Positions 25,105 to 35,153 of a stretch of DNA of 64,000 nucleotides are shown piece after piece. Position 1 is the stretch's first letter. Each line of letters starts with the position of its first letter. The translations under genes and the position numbers were made by a program. The DNA comes from Pseudomonas serboccidentalis. GTDB taxonomy: Bacteria > Pseudomonadota > Gammaproteobacteria > Pseudomonadales > Pseudomonadaceae. Location of the stretch: positions 1,078,132-1,142,131 of the forward strand of contig NZ_CP101655.1 of NCBI RefSeq assembly GCF_028830055.1, written 5' to 3'. The notes beneath the pieces were generated by a model. The model was not told where the DNA came from, did no database searches, and was given only the letters and a program-made list of their open reading frames with translations.

Positions 25105-26946
25105 ATGCCAGATTACCGTTCGAAAACATCCACCCACGGCCGCAACATGGCCGGCGCCCGCGCACTGTGGCGCGCCACCGGGATGAAAGATGACGACTTC
25201 AAGAAGCCGATCATCGCCATTGCCAACTCCTTCACCCAGTTCGTTCCGGGCCACGTGCACCTCAAAGACCTCGGTCAACTGGTGGCCCGTGAAATCGAAC
25301 GCGCCGGTGGCGTCGCGAAAGAATTCAACACCATTGCCGTGGACGACGGCATCGCCATGGGCCACGACGGCATGCTCTATTCGCTGCCGAGCCGCGAGAT
25401 CATCGCCGACTCCGTCGAGTACATGGTCAACGCCCACTGCGCCGACGCCATCGTCTGCATTTCCAACTGCGACAAGATCACCCCGGGCATGCTGATGGCG
25501 GCTCTGCGCCTGAATATTCCGGTGATCTTCGTGTCCGGCGGTCCGATGGAAGCCGGCAAGACCAAACTCGCTTCCCACGGCCTCGACCTCGTCGACGCCA
25601 TGGTGATCGCCGCCGACTCCAGCGCTTCTGACGAGAAAGTCGCCGAGTACGAGCGCAGCGCCTGCCCGACCTGCGGTTCGTGCTCCGGCATGTTCACCGC
25701 CAACTCGATGAACTGCCTGACCGAAGCCCTGGGCCTCGCCCTGCCAGGCAACGGTTCGACCCTGGCCACCCACAGCGACCGCGAACAGCTGTTCCTGCAG
25801 GCCGGCCGCACCATCGTCGAGCTGTGCAAGCGTTACTACGGCGAGAACGACGAATCGGTGCTGCCACGCAACATCGCCAACTTCAAGGCGTTCGAAAACG
25901 CGATGATGCTCGACATCGCCATGGGCGGTTCGACCAACACCATCCTGCACTTGCTGGCTGCCGCCCAGGAAGCCGAGATCGATTTCGACCTGCGCGACAT
26001 CGACCGTCTTTCGCGCAGCGTGCCGCAACTGTGCAAGGTCGCGCCGAACATCCAGAAGTACCACATGGAAGACGTGCACCGCGCCGGCGGCATCTTCAGC
26101 ATTCTCGGTTCGCTGGCCCGTGGCGGCCTGCTGCACACCGACCTGCCGACCGTGCACAGCCGCAGCATGGAAGAAGCCATCGCCAAGTGGGACATCACCC
26201 AGACTACCGATGAAGCGGTGCACCACTTCTTCAAGGCAGGCCCTGCCGGCATCCCGACCCAGACGGCGTTCAGCCAGTCGACCCGTTGGGAAACCCTGGA
26301 CGATGACCGTGAAAACGGCTGCATCCGCAGCTTCGAACACGCTTACTCGAAAGAAGGTGGCCTGGCCGTGCTGTACGGCAACATCGCCCTCGACGGCTGC
26401 GTGGTGAAAACCGCCGGCGTCGACGAGTCGATCCACGTCTTCGAAGGCAACGCGAAGATCTTCGAAAGCCAGGACAGCGCCGTGCGCGGCATCCTCGCCG
26501 ACGAAGTGAAGGAAGGCGACATCGTCATCATTCGCTACGAGGGTCCGAAAGGCGGCCCGGGCATGCAGGAAATGCTCTACCCGACGTCGTACCTGAAATC
26601 CAAAGGTCTGGGCAAAGCTTGCGCACTGCTCACCGACGGTCGTTTCTCCGGCGGTACTTCGGGCCTGTCCATCGGTCACGCTTCGCCAGAGGCTGCGGCC
26701 GGCGGCGCAATCGGTCTGGTGCAGGACGGCGACAAAGTGCTGATCGACATTCCGAACCGCTCGATCAACCTGTTGGTCAGCGATGAAGAACTGGCTGCAC
26801 GCCGGGTCGAGCAGGACAAGAAAGGCTGGAAACCGGTCGAGCAGCGTCCACGCAAAGTGACCACCGCCCTCAAGGCCTACGCCCTGCTGGCGACCAGCGC
26901 CGACAAGGGTGCCGTGCGTAACAAGGCGATGCTCGACGGGCTGTAA
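25105..26946 (+). CDS. ilvD: Dihydroxy-acid dehydratase
   Basis: 613 residues, long IlvD form. Fe-S ligands and motifs are [30 protein letters not shown] and the substrate-binding [20 protein letters not shown] near the C-terminus. It dehydrates 2,3-dihydroxy-isovalerate and -methylvalerate to the 2-keto acids in valine and isoleucine synthesis. It is followed by a strong terminator. The opening [19 protein letters not shown] is the standard N-terminus. Confidence 0.98.
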   Translation: MPDYRSKTSTHGRNMAGARALWRATGMKDDDFKKPIIAIANSFTQFVPGHVHLKDLGQLVAREIERAGGVAKEFNTIAVDDGIAMGHDGMLYSLPSREIIADSVEYMVNAHCADAIVCISNCDKITPGMLMAALRLNIPVIFVSGGPMEAGKTKLASHGLDLVDAMVIAADSSASDEKVAEYERSACPTCGSCSGMFTANSMNCLTEALGLALPGNGSTLATHSDREQLFLQAGRTIVELCKRYYGENDESVLPRNIANFKAFENAMMLDIAMGGSTNTILHLLAAAQEAEIDFDLRDIDRLSRSVPQLCKVAPNIQKYHMEDVHRAGGIFSILGSLARGGLLHTDLPTVHSRSMEEAIAKWDITQTTDEAVHHFFKAGPAGIPTQTAFSQSTRWETLDDDRENGCIRSFEHAYSKEGGLAVLYGNIALDGCVVKTAGVDESIHVFEGNAKIFESQDSAVRGILADEVKEGDIVIIRYEGPKGGPGMQEMLYPTSYLKSKGLGKACALLTDGRFSGGTSGLSIGHASPEAAAGGAIGLVQDGDKVLIDIPNRSINLLVSDEELAARRVEQDKKGWKPVEQRPRKVTTALKAYALLATSADKGAVRNKAMLDGL

Positions 26947-26964
26947 GCCTTAAGCGTCGAACAC

Positions 26965-26998
26965 AAAAATGCCCCGCCAATGTGCGGGGCATTTTTTT
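26965..26998. terminator. ilvD terminator
   Basis: Stem AAAATGCCCCGC / GCGGGGCATTTT with a 6-base loop, ending in a run of seven T. It lies about 20 bases after the ilvD stop. Confidence 0.9.
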
Positions 26999-27020
26999 GC
27001 CTGATGATTGAAACTCAATC

Positions 27021-27105
27021 CCCTGTAGGAGCTGCCGAAGGCTGCGATCTTTTGATCTTGATCTGTAAAGGCAAAAGATCGCAGCCTTCGGCAGCTCCTA
27101 CAGGG
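27021..27105. repeat. REP pair, inverted arrangement (tail-to-tail)
   Basis: 33-base arms 27021-27053 and 27073-27105 are perfect inverted repeats of the GCTGCCGAAGGC family. Here the TTTT ends face inward, opposite to the pairs at 317 and 10384. Confidence 0.9.
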
Positions 27106-27114
27106 ATGGGGGTG

Positions 27115-28176
27115 TTACTGAATCTCTTCAGGCTTGACGATCACCCAGTTCTTGTCCGCCGTCACCGGCAAACCTTCCTTGGCCTGCGCCGCCGCGTGCT
27201 TGGCCATCATGCCGTTGAGCTGAGTCATGTATTTGTCCTTGCGGTTGACCCACAAGTGAATACCGCCCTTGGCCACATCCACATCGTGGAACAGCATGTA
27301 ACCGTCGCTGCTCGGGGTGTCGCCGCCCACCAGTACCGGTTTTTTCCACTCGTCGATGTAGGTCAGGATCGCCGCGTGCTTGCCAGCCATCCAGGTCGCC
27401 GGGGTCCACAGGTACGGGGTCAGTTCGAGGCCGAGGTTGGCCTTCTCGTCATACTTGCCCGCCGTGATCTGCTTGCGCGCAGTGGTCAGCTCGCCGGTTT
27501 CGCGGTTCTTCAGCAACGTGGTCACGCCGATCACGTTTTGCGGTTTGACGTTGTAGCCGTACTTCGGATCAGCCGCGACCATGCGCACCAGCTCTTCGGA
27601 GGCGGCGGTCATCACGTAGACCTCGATGCCGTTCTCCATCAGCTTGTTGTACAGCTCGGCCTGGCCGGTGAAGACTTTCGGTGGCTGCACGTCGAGATTC
27701 TTCACCACATCGCCATCGTAATAAGTCGCCGGCACCGGTTTACCCGACGCCATCAACTCATCGACGTAGCCTTTGAGTTCCTTGAGGGTGAAGCCGGAGA
27801 ACACCTGCGCCACCCACGGGTAGCAGACCATGTCGTCGACTTCACACAGGCGATAGTAGTAGCTGAACAGGCTTTCCTTGTGGTCGGCGGTGTCCTTGAA
27901 TGGCATCAGTTTCAGGGAGGGATCGAGCTTGTCGCGGGTGATCAGACCCTTGTTTTCCATGAACGGCAGCAACGACTCTTCGAGGTCGTAGCGGTAACTG
28001 GTGTTGTCCATGTCGAACACCGCGTAGTTACCCTTGTTGGCGTTGGCCGCGATCATCGCGTCCAGTGCCTTGGCCTGATCCGCCGGCCAGTGTTTCAGGT
28101 CGGTGGCGAACGCCTGACCCGCCAGACCCAACCCTAACGTCAGTGCGACAGCGAGAAACTTCGGTGCAAACTTCAT
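27115..28176 (-). CDS. pchP: Phosphorylcholine phosphatase
   Basis: 353 residues with a signal peptide (LAVALTLGLGLAGQAFA, cleavage after Ala24). HAD motif I is FDMDNTSYRYD with Asp55 and Asp57, i.e. 31 and 33 of the mature protein, the numbering known for P. aeruginosa PchP. Motif II is TAASEE and motif III GGDTPSSDG. It is a periplasmic HAD phosphatase that frees choline from phosphorylcholine, downstream of phospholipase C, and uses Mg or Zn. No choline regulator is nearby. Confidence 0.9.
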   Translation of the reverse strand: MKFAPKFLAVALTLGLGLAGQAFATDLKHWPADQAKALDAMIAANANKGNYAVFDMDNTSYRYDLEESLLPFMENKGLITRDKLDPSLKLMPFKDTADHKESLFSYYYRLCEVDDMVCYPWVAQVFSGFTLKELKGYVDELMASGKPVPATYYDGDVVKNLDVQPPKVFTGQAELYNKLMENGIEVYVMTAASEELVRMVAADPKYGYNVKPQNVIGVTTLLKNRETGELTTARKQITAGKYDEKANLGLELTPYLWTPATWMAGKHAAILTYIDEWKKPVLVGGDTPSSDGYMLFHDVDVAKGGIHLWVNRKDKYMTQLNGMMAKHAAAQAKEGLPVTADKNWVIVKPEEIQ

Positions 28177-28418
28177 TGGCGCTTTCTCCCCTGATGTAAA
28201 GACATCGACGCTAACAAATAAGTGTGACAGTCCTCGTCTGTCAGCGACCGCTCGCGTCCCTATCGCGCCATTTGCATTCCTGAGAACGACTCGCGCTTAT
28301 TCCAAAAGCGACTATCACCATGCGTTTTCGGTATTAATTCATTGGAAATCAAGCTGTTAGGCTTACCGGTTCGCAGTTGCCCCAGAAGGCGACTGGCACA
28401 AGTCTTATCGGAGTGTTC

Positions 28419-29810
28419 ATGAATCTGCCGCTGATCCTCAATCTGCTGGTGTTCCTTGCCCTGCTCTTCGGTCTGGCGCAAACCCGCCACACCACCTGGA
28501 GCCTGGCGAAAAAAGTCCTGCTCGCGCTGGGTCTGGGCGTGGCGTTCGGTGTGGCCCTGCACAGCATCTATGGTGCCGGCAATCCGGTACTGAAAGCCTC
28601 GATCGGCTGGTTCGATCTGGTCGGCAACGGCTACGTGCAATTACTGCAAATGATCGTCATCCCGCTGGTGTTCGCCTCGATCCTCAGCGCGGTCGCGCGC
28701 CTGCACAATGCCTCGTCGCTGGGCAAGATCAGCTTCCTGACCATCGGCACCCTGCTGTTCACCACTGCGATTGCGGCGCTGATCGGCATCGGCCTGACCA
28801 ACCTGTTCGGCCTGACCGCCGAAGGCCTGGTCGCCGGCACTCAGGAAATGGCCCGCCTGCAAACCATTCAGACCGACTACGCCGGCAAGGTCGCCGACCT
28901 GAATGTGCCGCAGCTGCTGCTGTCGTTCATCCCGCAGAACCCGTTTGCTGACCTGGCCCGGGCCAAACCGACCTCGATCATCAGCGTGGTGATTTTCGCC
29001 GCGTTCCTGGGGGTTGCTGCGCTGCAGCTGCTCAAGGATGACGTCGAAAAAGGTCAGAAAGTGATCAACGCCATCGACACCCTGCAAGCCTGGGTGATGC
29101 GTCTGGTGCGTCTGGTGATGAAGCTGACCCCGTACGGCGTGCTGGCACTGATGACCAAAGTGGTCGCCGGTTCCAACCTGCAGGACATCATCAAGCTTGG
29201 CAGTTTCGTCGTGGTCTCGTACCTCGGCCTGGGCCTGATGTTCGTGGTGCATGGCCTGCTGGTGTCGGTGGCCGGGATCAACCCGCTGCGTTTCTTCCGC
29301 AAGATCTGGCCGGTGCTGACCTTCGCGTTCACCAGCCGCTCCAGCGCGGCGAGCATTCCGCTGAGCATCGAAGCGCAGACCCGTCGGCTGGGGATTCCGC
29401 AGTCGGTGGCGAGTTTCGCCGCTTCGTTCGGCGCGACTATCGGACAAAACGGCTGCGCCGGCCTGTACCCGGCGATGTTGGCGGTGATGGTTGCGCCAAC
29501 GGTGGGCATCAACCCGCTGGATCCGCTGTGGATCGCGACGCTGGTGGCGATTGTGACCTTGAGTTCGGCCGGTGTGGCCGGTGTCGGTGGCGGCGCGACG
29601 TTTGCCGCACTGATCGTACTGCCGGCGATGGGTTTGCCGGTGTCACTGGTGGCGTTGCTGATTTCGGTGGAGCCGCTGATCGACATGGGTCGTACGGCGT
29701 TGAACGTGAGTGGTTCGATCACGGCGGGCGCGATTACCAGTCAAGTGATGCAGCAGACGGATAAAGAACTGCTGGATGCGGATGAGCATGCGGAGCTTGC
29801 TCAGGCTTGA
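28419..29810 (+). CDS. tcyP: L-cystine/dicarboxylate-type sodium symporter (TcyP-like)
   Basis: 463 residues of the DAACS (SLC1-like) family. There are several N-terminal helices, then the hairpin-loop region with [21 protein letters not shown], the [19 protein letters not shown] segment and the substrate-binding [24 protein letters not shown]. This set is closest to the L-cystine transporters (TcyP/YdjN) rather than DctA or GltP. It imports cystine at the inner membrane. The ATG at 28419 has GGAG 5 bases upstream; a 14-residue extension is less likely. Confidence 0.85.
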   Translation: MNLPLILNLLVFLALLFGLAQTRHTTWSLAKKVLLALGLGVAFGVALHSIYGAGNPVLKASIGWFDLVGNGYVQLLQMIVIPLVFASILSAVARLHNASSLGKISFLTIGTLLFTTAIAALIGIGLTNLFGLTAEGLVAGTQEMARLQTIQTDYAGKVADLNVPQLLLSFIPQNPFADLARAKPTSIISVVIFAAFLGVAALQLLKDDVEKGQKVINAIDTLQAWVMRLVRLVMKLTPYGVLALMTKVVAGSNLQDIIKLGSFVVVSYLGLGLMFVVHGLLVSVAGINPLRFFRKIWPVLTFAFTSRSSAASIPLSIEAQTRRLGIPQSVASFAASFGATIGQNGCAGLYPAMLAVMVAPTVGINPLDPLWIATLVAIVTLSSAGVAGVGGGATFAALIVLPAMGLPVSLVALLISVEPLIDMGRTALNVSGSITAGAITSQVMQQTDKELLDADEHAELAQA

Positions 29811-29824
29811 TGTAAAGCAAGATC

Positions 29825-29902
29825 AAAAGATCGCAGGCTTCGCCAGCTCCTACAGGGGAAATGCGTAAACCTTGTAGGAGCTGCCGCAGGCTGCGATCTT
29901 TT
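29825..29902. repeat. REP pair overlapping the folA stop codon
   Basis: Arms 29825-29854 and 29873-29902 of the GCTGCCGAAGGC family. The second arm runs into the folA stop codon (TTA at 29901-29903 on the plus strand). It lies between converging genes. Confidence 0.88.
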
Positions 29903-30413
29903 AAGCTTTTTCCCAGACTTCGAAGTTGTACGCAGGCTTGTCGCCCTCAGCCGGATTCGGCACGTTCGACACCAGTTTCCACTGGTTCAGATCAAACTCC
30001 GGAAACCACGCATCGCCCTCCGGGCTCAGCGCCACACGAGTCAGGTACAGACGATCGGCCTGCGCCAGCCCTTGCGCATACAACTGCGCGCCACCAATCA
30101 GCATCAGCTCATCGACACCCTGCGCTTTCGCCCATTCCTCGGCGCGAATCACGGCGGCTTCCAGTGACGGATACACCTGCGCCCCTTCCAGCACCAGGTC
30201 TGGCTGACGGCTGACCACGATGTTCAAACGGCCCGGCAACGGACGACCGAGGGAATCCCAGGTCTTGCGGCCCATGATGATCGGCTTGCCGAGGGTCGTG
30301 GCCTTGAAGTATTTGAAGTCCCCCGGCAGGTGCCAGGGCATGCTGTTGTCGACGCCGATCACCCGGTTTTCACCGAGGGCTGCGATCAGGCTGAGGGGGA
30401 GTGATTTAGTCAT
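29901..30413 (-). CDS. folA: Dihydrofolate reductase
   Basis: 170 residues. Hallmarks are LIAALGENRVIGVDNSMPWHLPGDFKYFKATTLGKP, with the catalytic acidic residue in the PWHLPGDFK loop, GRKTWDSLGRPLPGR for NADPH binding and LMLIGGAQLYAQGL. It reduces dihydrofolate to tetrahydrofolate, replenishing the cofactor used by ThyA (encoded 13 kb away). I chose the ATG at 30413; the much longer open frame upstream is antisense to the next gene. Confidence 0.97.
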   Translation of the reverse strand: MTKSLPLSLIAALGENRVIGVDNSMPWHLPGDFKYFKATTLGKPIIMGRKTWDSLGRPLPGRLNIVVSRQPDLVLEGAQVYPSLEAAVIRAEEWAKAQGVDELMLIGGAQLYAQGLAQADRLYLTRVALSPEGDAWFPEFDLNQWKLVSNVPNPAEGDKPAYNFEVWEKA

Positions 30414-30498
30414 GCCGGCGAGGATACCAGAGCCTCGCTTGACCCGATAAGCGCCACAGCGGTTATGCTCACGGCTCAATTGAGCAACGGAATAGCGC

Positions 30499-31872
30499 GT
30501 GACTGAACTGACTCCACTGCAAAACCTCTGGCTGACCGAAACCATTCGCCTGCGCGAAGAACACGCCGGGCCGCTGGAGGACCTGGAAGCCAATCGTCTG
30601 GCCCGCGCGGCCGGCGGCGATCTGCCGAGCCGCATTCAACGCCGGGCGACATGGCTGGCCGAGCGCGACGGACTGAGCGCTGCGCTGACTCACTGGCTCC
30701 AAGGCGCACGTCTGGCGCTGGTGCTGCTGATGGCCTTCGCGGTACTGAGCGGCGCCGGACTGGCCTTCGCCGCACTGAGTCAGACACCGGTCAATGTGTT
30801 CTGGGCCTTGGGCAGCCTGCTCGGGCTGAATCTGATTCTGCTGCTGAGCTGGGCGCTGGGACTGATCTTCGCCGGCGAACACGGCGCCACTCTTGGCCGC
30901 TTGTGGCTGTGGCTCAGCGAAAAATTCGCCCGTGACACCAAAGCCGCACAACTGGCACCGACCCTGCTGTTGATGCTGCAACGCAAAAAACTCAACCGCT
31001 GGGCGCTCGGCACACTGGTCAACGGTTTGTGGCTGCTGGCGATGCTCAGCGCGCTGGTGTTGCTGCTGACGCTGATGGCGACCCGGCGCTACGGCTTCGT
31101 CTGGGAAACCACCATTCTCAGCGCCGACACCTTCATCAACATGACCCAGGCCCTCGGCACGTTGCCGACGCTGCTCGGGTTCAACGTGCCGACTGTGGAG
31201 ATGATCCGCGCCAGTGGCGACGCCGCGCTGGGCATCGAAAGTGCGCGTCAGGCCTGGGCGACCTGGCTGGTCGGCGTGCTGGTGGTCTACGGCGTATTGC
31301 CGCGCCTGCTGCTGGCCGTGTTGTGTTTCTGGCGCTGGCGTCGCGGCAAAGCCGCGCTGAGCCTGGACCTGAACCTGCCCGGCTACGCCCAGTTGCGCGA
31401 ACGACTGATGCCGACCAGCGAACGCCTCGGCATCAACGACGCGGCGCCGGAACAGTTGCATCGAGTCGAAAGCCACGTCAGCGAACATGCGAGCGACGGC
31501 GCCCTGCTGGTGGCCATCGAACTCGACGACCAGCGCCCATGGCCACCGGCCCTGCCGAAAACCGTGAGCAACGCCGGGATTCTCGACAGCCGCGAATCGC
31601 GCAACAAACTGCTCGAACAACTCAGCCGCTTCCCTGCGGCGCGCCTGTTGATCGCCTGCGATCCTCGGCGCTCGCCGGATCGCGGCAGCCTCGCGCTGAT
31701 CGCCGAACTGGCGCGCAACGCCAGCGCCACCCGTGTCTGGCTGCTGCAAGCGCCGCCCGGTGAAGCGCTGGACAGCGCCCGCCTCGGCGACTGGCATGTG
31801 GCGCTGCAACAGCTTGAGCTGGAGTTTGCCGATTGCGCGCCGTTGAACTGGCTGGAGAGCGGTCATGACTGA
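30499..31872 (+). CDS. DUF2868 membrane protein
   Basis: 457 residues, GTG start. The N-terminal WLTETIRLREEHAGPLEDLEANRLARAAGGD block is the DUF2868 signature. About four membrane helices follow (near residues 75-95, 98-120, 175-200 and 255-280) and a C-terminal soluble half of ~170 residues contains FPAARLLIACDPRRSPDRG. It overlaps the GTPase gene by 8 bases, a pairing found in many pseudomonads. Function is unknown; the pair may form a membrane-bound GTPase unit. Confidence 0.87.
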   Translation: MTELTPLQNLWLTETIRLREEHAGPLEDLEANRLARAAGGDLPSRIQRRATWLAERDGLSAALTHWLQGARLALVLLMAFAVLSGAGLAFAALSQTPVNVFWALGSLLGLNLILLLSWALGLIFAGEHGATLGRLWLWLSEKFARDTKAAQLAPTLLLMLQRKKLNRWALGTLVNGLWLLAMLSALVLLLTLMATRRYGFVWETTILSADTFINMTQALGTLPTLLGFNVPTVEMIRASGDAALGIESARQAWATWLVGVLVVYGVLPRLLLAVLCFWRWRRGKAALSLDLNLPGYAQLRERLMPTSERLGINDAAPEQLHRVESHVSEHASDGALLVAIELDDQRPWPPALPKTVSNAGILDSRESRNKLLEQLSRFPAARLLIACDPRRSPDRGSLALIAELARNASATRVWLLQAPPGEALDSARLGDWHVALQQLELEFADCAPLNWLESGHD

Positions 31873-33241
31873 TGCCCGTAAAGCGCCGCTGAAACTTGCG
31901 GTGGTCGGCCACACCAACGTCGGCAAGACCTCGCTGCTGCGCACCCTGACCCGCGATGTCGGTTTCGGCGAAGTCTCGCATCGCCCGAGCACCACCCGGC
32001 ATGTCGAGGGTGCGCGATTGTCGGTGGACGGCGAGCCGTTGCTCGATCTCTACGACACGCCCGGGCTGGAAGACGCCATCGCTCTGCTGGATTTCCTGGA
32101 GCGTCTGGAGCGCCCCGGCGAACGCCTCGACGGCCCGGCGCGACTGGCACGGTTTCTCGACGGCAGCGAGGCGCGCCAGCGTTTCGAACAGGAAGCGAAA
32201 GTGCTGCGGCAACTGCTCGCCTCTGACGCCGGACTCTATGTGATCGACGCCCGCGAACCGGTGCTGGCCAAGTACCGCGACGAACTCGAAGTGCTCGCCA
32301 GTTGCGGTAAACCACTGCTGCCGGTGCTCAATTTTGTCAGCAGCGCCAGCCATCGCGAACCGGATTGGCGCGAAGCGTTGGCGCGGCTCGGCCTGCATGC
32401 GCTGGTGCGCTTCGACAGCGTTGCACCGCCGGAGGACGGCGAGCGGCGCCTGTACGAAAGCCTCGCGTTGCTGCTGGAAAACGCCCGGCCGCAACTGGAG
32501 CGGCTGATCGCCGATCAACAGGCCCAGCGTCTGGCGCGCCAGCAAAGTGCGGCACGCTTGATCGCCGAACTGCTGATCGATTGCGCCGCGTGCCGGCGCA
32601 GTGTGGTCAGCGACGCCGAACAGGAACAGCAAGCAATCAGCGAACTGCGCAAAGCCGTGCGTCAACGTGAACAGAAATGCGTCGAGGCATTGCTCAAGCT
32701 CTATGCGTTTCGCCCGCAAGATGCGGCAGCCAGTGATCTGCCGTTGCTCGACGGGCGTTGGGGCGATGATTTGTTCAACCCGGAGACCTTGAAGCAACTG
32801 GGAGTGCGCGTCGGCGGCGGGATTGCGGCAGGCGCCGCCGCCGGGGCTGGCGTGGATTTGCTGGTGGGCGGCATTACCCTCGGCGCTGCGGCTTTGGCCG
32901 GTGCAATCGCTGGCGGCGCGCTGCAGACCGCGCGCAGTTATGGCAGCCGCTTGCTGGGCAAGATCAAGGGCCAGCGGGAATTGACCGTAGATGACGGCGT
33001 GTTGCGGTTGTTGGCATTGCGTCAGCGGCAGCTGTTACTGGCGCTCGATCAGCGCGGGCATGCGGCGATGGACGCGGTTCAGGTGGCAACACCGCAGGAC
33101 AAGACCTGGCGCGAGGGCAAGTTGCCGGATGCGCTGAGCAAGGCGCGGGCGCATCCGCAGTGGTCTTCGCTCAATCCGCATGCGAAGTTGAATCAGGCGG
33201 AGCGGCAGGAGCAGATTGATTTGCTGGCAGCAGATTTGTAG
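31865..33241 (+). CDS. DUF3482 GTPase-like protein
   Basis: 458 residues. An Era/TrmE-type N-terminal GTPase has G1 GHTNVGKTS (15-23) and G3 YDTPGLED. The usual G4 NKxD is not visible: the equivalent strand reads VLNFVSSA, so guanine specificity may be weak. The C-terminal DUF3482 half contains a glycine-rich hydrophobic stretch (GGGIAAGAAAGAGVDLLVGGITLGAAALAGAIAGGA) that could insert in membrane. It is translated together with the DUF2868 gene. Function is unknown. Confidence 0.88.
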   Translation: MTDARKAPLKLAVVGHTNVGKTSLLRTLTRDVGFGEVSHRPSTTRHVEGARLSVDGEPLLDLYDTPGLEDAIALLDFLERLERPGERLDGPARLARFLDGSEARQRFEQEAKVLRQLLASDAGLYVIDAREPVLAKYRDELEVLASCGKPLLPVLNFVSSASHREPDWREALARLGLHALVRFDSVAPPEDGERRLYESLALLLENARPQLERLIADQQAQRLARQQSAARLIAELLIDCAACRRSVVSDAEQEQQAISELRKAVRQREQKCVEALLKLYAFRPQDAAASDLPLLDGRWGDDLFNPETLKQLGVRVGGGIAAGAAAGAGVDLLVGGITLGAAALAGAIAGGALQTARSYGSRLLGKIKGQRELTVDDGVLRLLALRQRQLLLALDQRGHAAMDAVQVATPQDKTWREGKLPDALSKARAHPQWSSLNPHAKLNQAERQEQIDLLAADL

Positions 33242-33257
33242 CGTCTGATCTGGCGCC

Positions 33258-33322
33258 ATCGCGAGCAGGCTCACTCCTACAATGGATCGCGTTCACCTTG
33301 TAGGAGTGAGCCTGCTCGCGAT
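33258..33322. repeat. REP pair (GTAGGAGTGAGCCTGCTCGCGAT family)
   Basis: 24-base perfect arms, 33258-33281 and 33299-33322, between converging genes. This is the fourth REP family of the window. Confidence 0.9.
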
Positions 33323-33344
33323 AGCCGTAACTCGGTCCAGAGAC

Positions 33345-33902
33345 TCAAACTACCAGCAGCCGCGCCGCTTTCTCCTTCAATACCCCAAGATCCATCACCG
33401 GCACCCCCATCTCCTTGGCCAACTCATCCCACTGCCGCATACGCAAACTCACGGCACAAAGCGGATCACGCTCAAACGCATCCGCCTCGGCCTCAGTCAT
33501 CACCCCGCCCTGATACTCCAGCGTGCGACGACTGGCTTCACTCAACCGCTCAAAGTACCCAGGCTCGCGCAAGGTCAGATAGCGCTTGGCCTGCACGTGA
33601 TATTCCACCAGCCGCGCCAGGCGCTCGCTGAAACCCGCCTCACGCAAATAATCCGCCCCCAGCCGCTCATGGCTGACCACGCCATAACCGCCCATGTTCT
33701 GCGCGCCCTCGGCACACAAATGGCCGATGTCATGGAAGAACGCCGCCAGTACCACTTCGTCGTCGAAGCCTTCGGCGATCGCCAGTTCGGCGGCCTGGGA
33801 CATGTGTTCGATCTGCGACACCGGTTCGCCGATGTAATCGCGGGTGCCGAAGCGCTCATACAACCCGAATACCCAGGCGACGACTTGTTGGTGATCTGCC
33901 AT
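33345..33902 (-). CDS. PhnZ-like HD-domain diiron oxygenase (phosphonate degradation)
   Basis: 185 residues. All six metal ligands known from PhnZ can be placed: His33, His57-Asp58, His78, His102 and Asp159. The substrate-gating pair Tyr23 and Glu26 (YIGEP) is also kept, plus His61 in HDIGH. PhnZ-type mixed-valence diiron enzymes cut the C-P bond of (R)-1-hydroxy-2-aminoethylphosphonate to give glycine and phosphate; the relative TmpB acts on trimethylated substrate. The ATG overlaps the stop of the FAD oxidoreductase gene by 1 base. The matching 2-oxoglutarate hydroxylase (PhnY/TmpA) is not encoded nearby. Confidence 0.9.
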   Translation of the reverse strand: MADHQQVVAWVFGLYERFGTRDYIGEPVSQIEHMSQAAELAIAEGFDDEVVLAAFFHDIGHLCAEGAQNMGGYGVVSHERLGADYLREAGFSERLARLVEYHVQAKRYLTLREPGYFERLSEASRRTLEYQGGVMTEAEADAFERDPLCAVSLRMRQWDELAKEMGVPVMDLGVLKEKAARLLVV

Positions 33903-35035
33903 CAGATTTCCTCCAGCAGCTGCGCGATGTTGCGCTCGGCCAGCGCCGGGCCGACGCTCATGCCGACGCCGGTGTGCATCAACGCCACACTCAGCCCCGG
34001 CGCCGGGCGTAGGAACGAAAACGGCCCCGGCCCCCGTGCACCATAGACGCCCTGCCAGCGCTCGAGCACTTGCACCTTGCAGCCCAATGTCTGCTCGGCC
34101 AGTTCCAGCATCCAGTTGTCGACCTGCTCTGCATTGAACGGTGACGGATCGCTGCCGTAATGGTGCGAGTCGCCGATGATCAGTTCGCCATAAGGCGTCG
34201 GGCTGATCAGCAAGTGAATGCCATTGTCATGCAGGTGCGGTTGCTCGCGCAGGATCTGCGCCTGCACCGCCGCCGCTTCCGGCAAATCGGCAAAGGCGCC
34301 GTAGTGCACGCAGCTCAAACCGGTGAGCAAGGCGTGTTGCAGATTCAGCTCGACTTGCGGTTTGGCGCGGAGCATTTGCAGGCGGCAGATCTGCGGGTCG
34401 AGCGCGGCAATCGGCTCGGCCAGCAGGGTCTGATAATCGTGGCCCGAGCAGACGATGATCTGCTGAGCCGTGAAGCTGCCGGCGGTACTGTGCAGACGCC
34501 CCGGTTCAACGTCGCGCACCAGCGTCGAGAAGTGAAATTCGACGCCGAGGTCGCGGCGCAGATAGTCGATCAGCGCCGGGATGGCTTCGCGCGAGTACAG
34601 CTGTTGATCGTCCATACCGTGCAACGCAGCGCGGTGGTGGCCGAACTGGCCGTGGTACAGATCACACAGGGCAGCGCCGCGCAGCAGCTGGATGTTGTAA
34701 CCGTGTTCCACGGCGCGACCATTGCAGAAGGCTTCCAGCAGATGCTCTTCAGCTTCGGTGCGGGCGAACAGGTAGGAACCGTTGCGCTTGATCTGCAAAC
34801 CGGCGAGTTGCGCCCAGTCGCCCCAGATGTCGCGGCTGGCCTTCGCCAGTTCGAGCATCGGGCCGGGTGGCTGACCGGTGACCAGCGCCTGACCGAAGTT
34901 ACGCACCGAGGCGCCGAGGGGCGTGGCGGTGCGTTCGAATACGCTGACCGTGAGGCCGCGCCTGGCGGCGGCGTAAGCGTGGGACAGGCCGAGGATGCCG
35001 GCGCCGACGATGAGCAGGTCTTTGTGTTGGGTCAT
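33902..35035 (-). CDS. FAD-dependent oxidoreductase of phosphonate operons (DadA-like)
   Basis: 377 residues. The FAD motif VGAGILGLSHAYAAARRG is at ~9-26 and FERTATPLGASVRNFGQ follows, as in DAO/DadA-type amine oxidases. This subgroup (TIGR03364-like) recurs with phosphonate transport genes; some members oxidise aminoethylphosphonate or its N-methyl form to phosphonoacetaldehyde. It is co-translated with the HD oxygenase. The ATG at 35035 is chosen since the longer frame crosses a REP. Confidence 0.87.
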   Translation of the reverse strand: MTQHKDLLIVGAGILGLSHAYAAARRGLTVSVFERTATPLGASVRNFGQALVTGQPPGPMLELAKASRDIWGDWAQLAGLQIKRNGSYLFARTEAEEHLLEAFCNGRAVEHGYNIQLLRGAALCDLYHGQFGHHRAALHGMDDQQLYSREAIPALIDYLRRDLGVEFHFSTLVRDVEPGRLHSTAGSFTAQQIIVCSGHDYQTLLAEPIAALDPQICRLQMLRAKPQVELNLQHALLTGLSCVHYGAFADLPEAAAVQAQILREQPHLHDNGIHLLISPTPYGELIIGDSHHYGSDPSPFNAEQVDNWMLELAEQTLGCKVQVLERWQGVYGARGPGPFSFLRPAPGLSVALMHTGVGMSVGPALAERNIAQLLEEI

Positions 35036-35063
35036 CTGGATTTTTCCTGAATTCAGAACCGCC

Positions 35064-35128
35064 ATCGCGAGCAGGCTCACTCCTACAGGGGAACGCATTC
35101 CAATTGTAGGAGTGAGCCTGCTCGCGAT
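35064..35128. repeat. REP pair (GTAGGAGTGAGCCTGCTCGCGAT family)
   Basis: 24-base perfect arms 35064-35087 and 35105-35128, between the FAD gene and the binding-protein gene within one transcription direction. It may limit 3'-5' decay or lower downstream expression; that is inference. Confidence 0.9.
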
Positions 35129-35153
35129 GAGGCCCTGTCAGTCGATAGAGATC

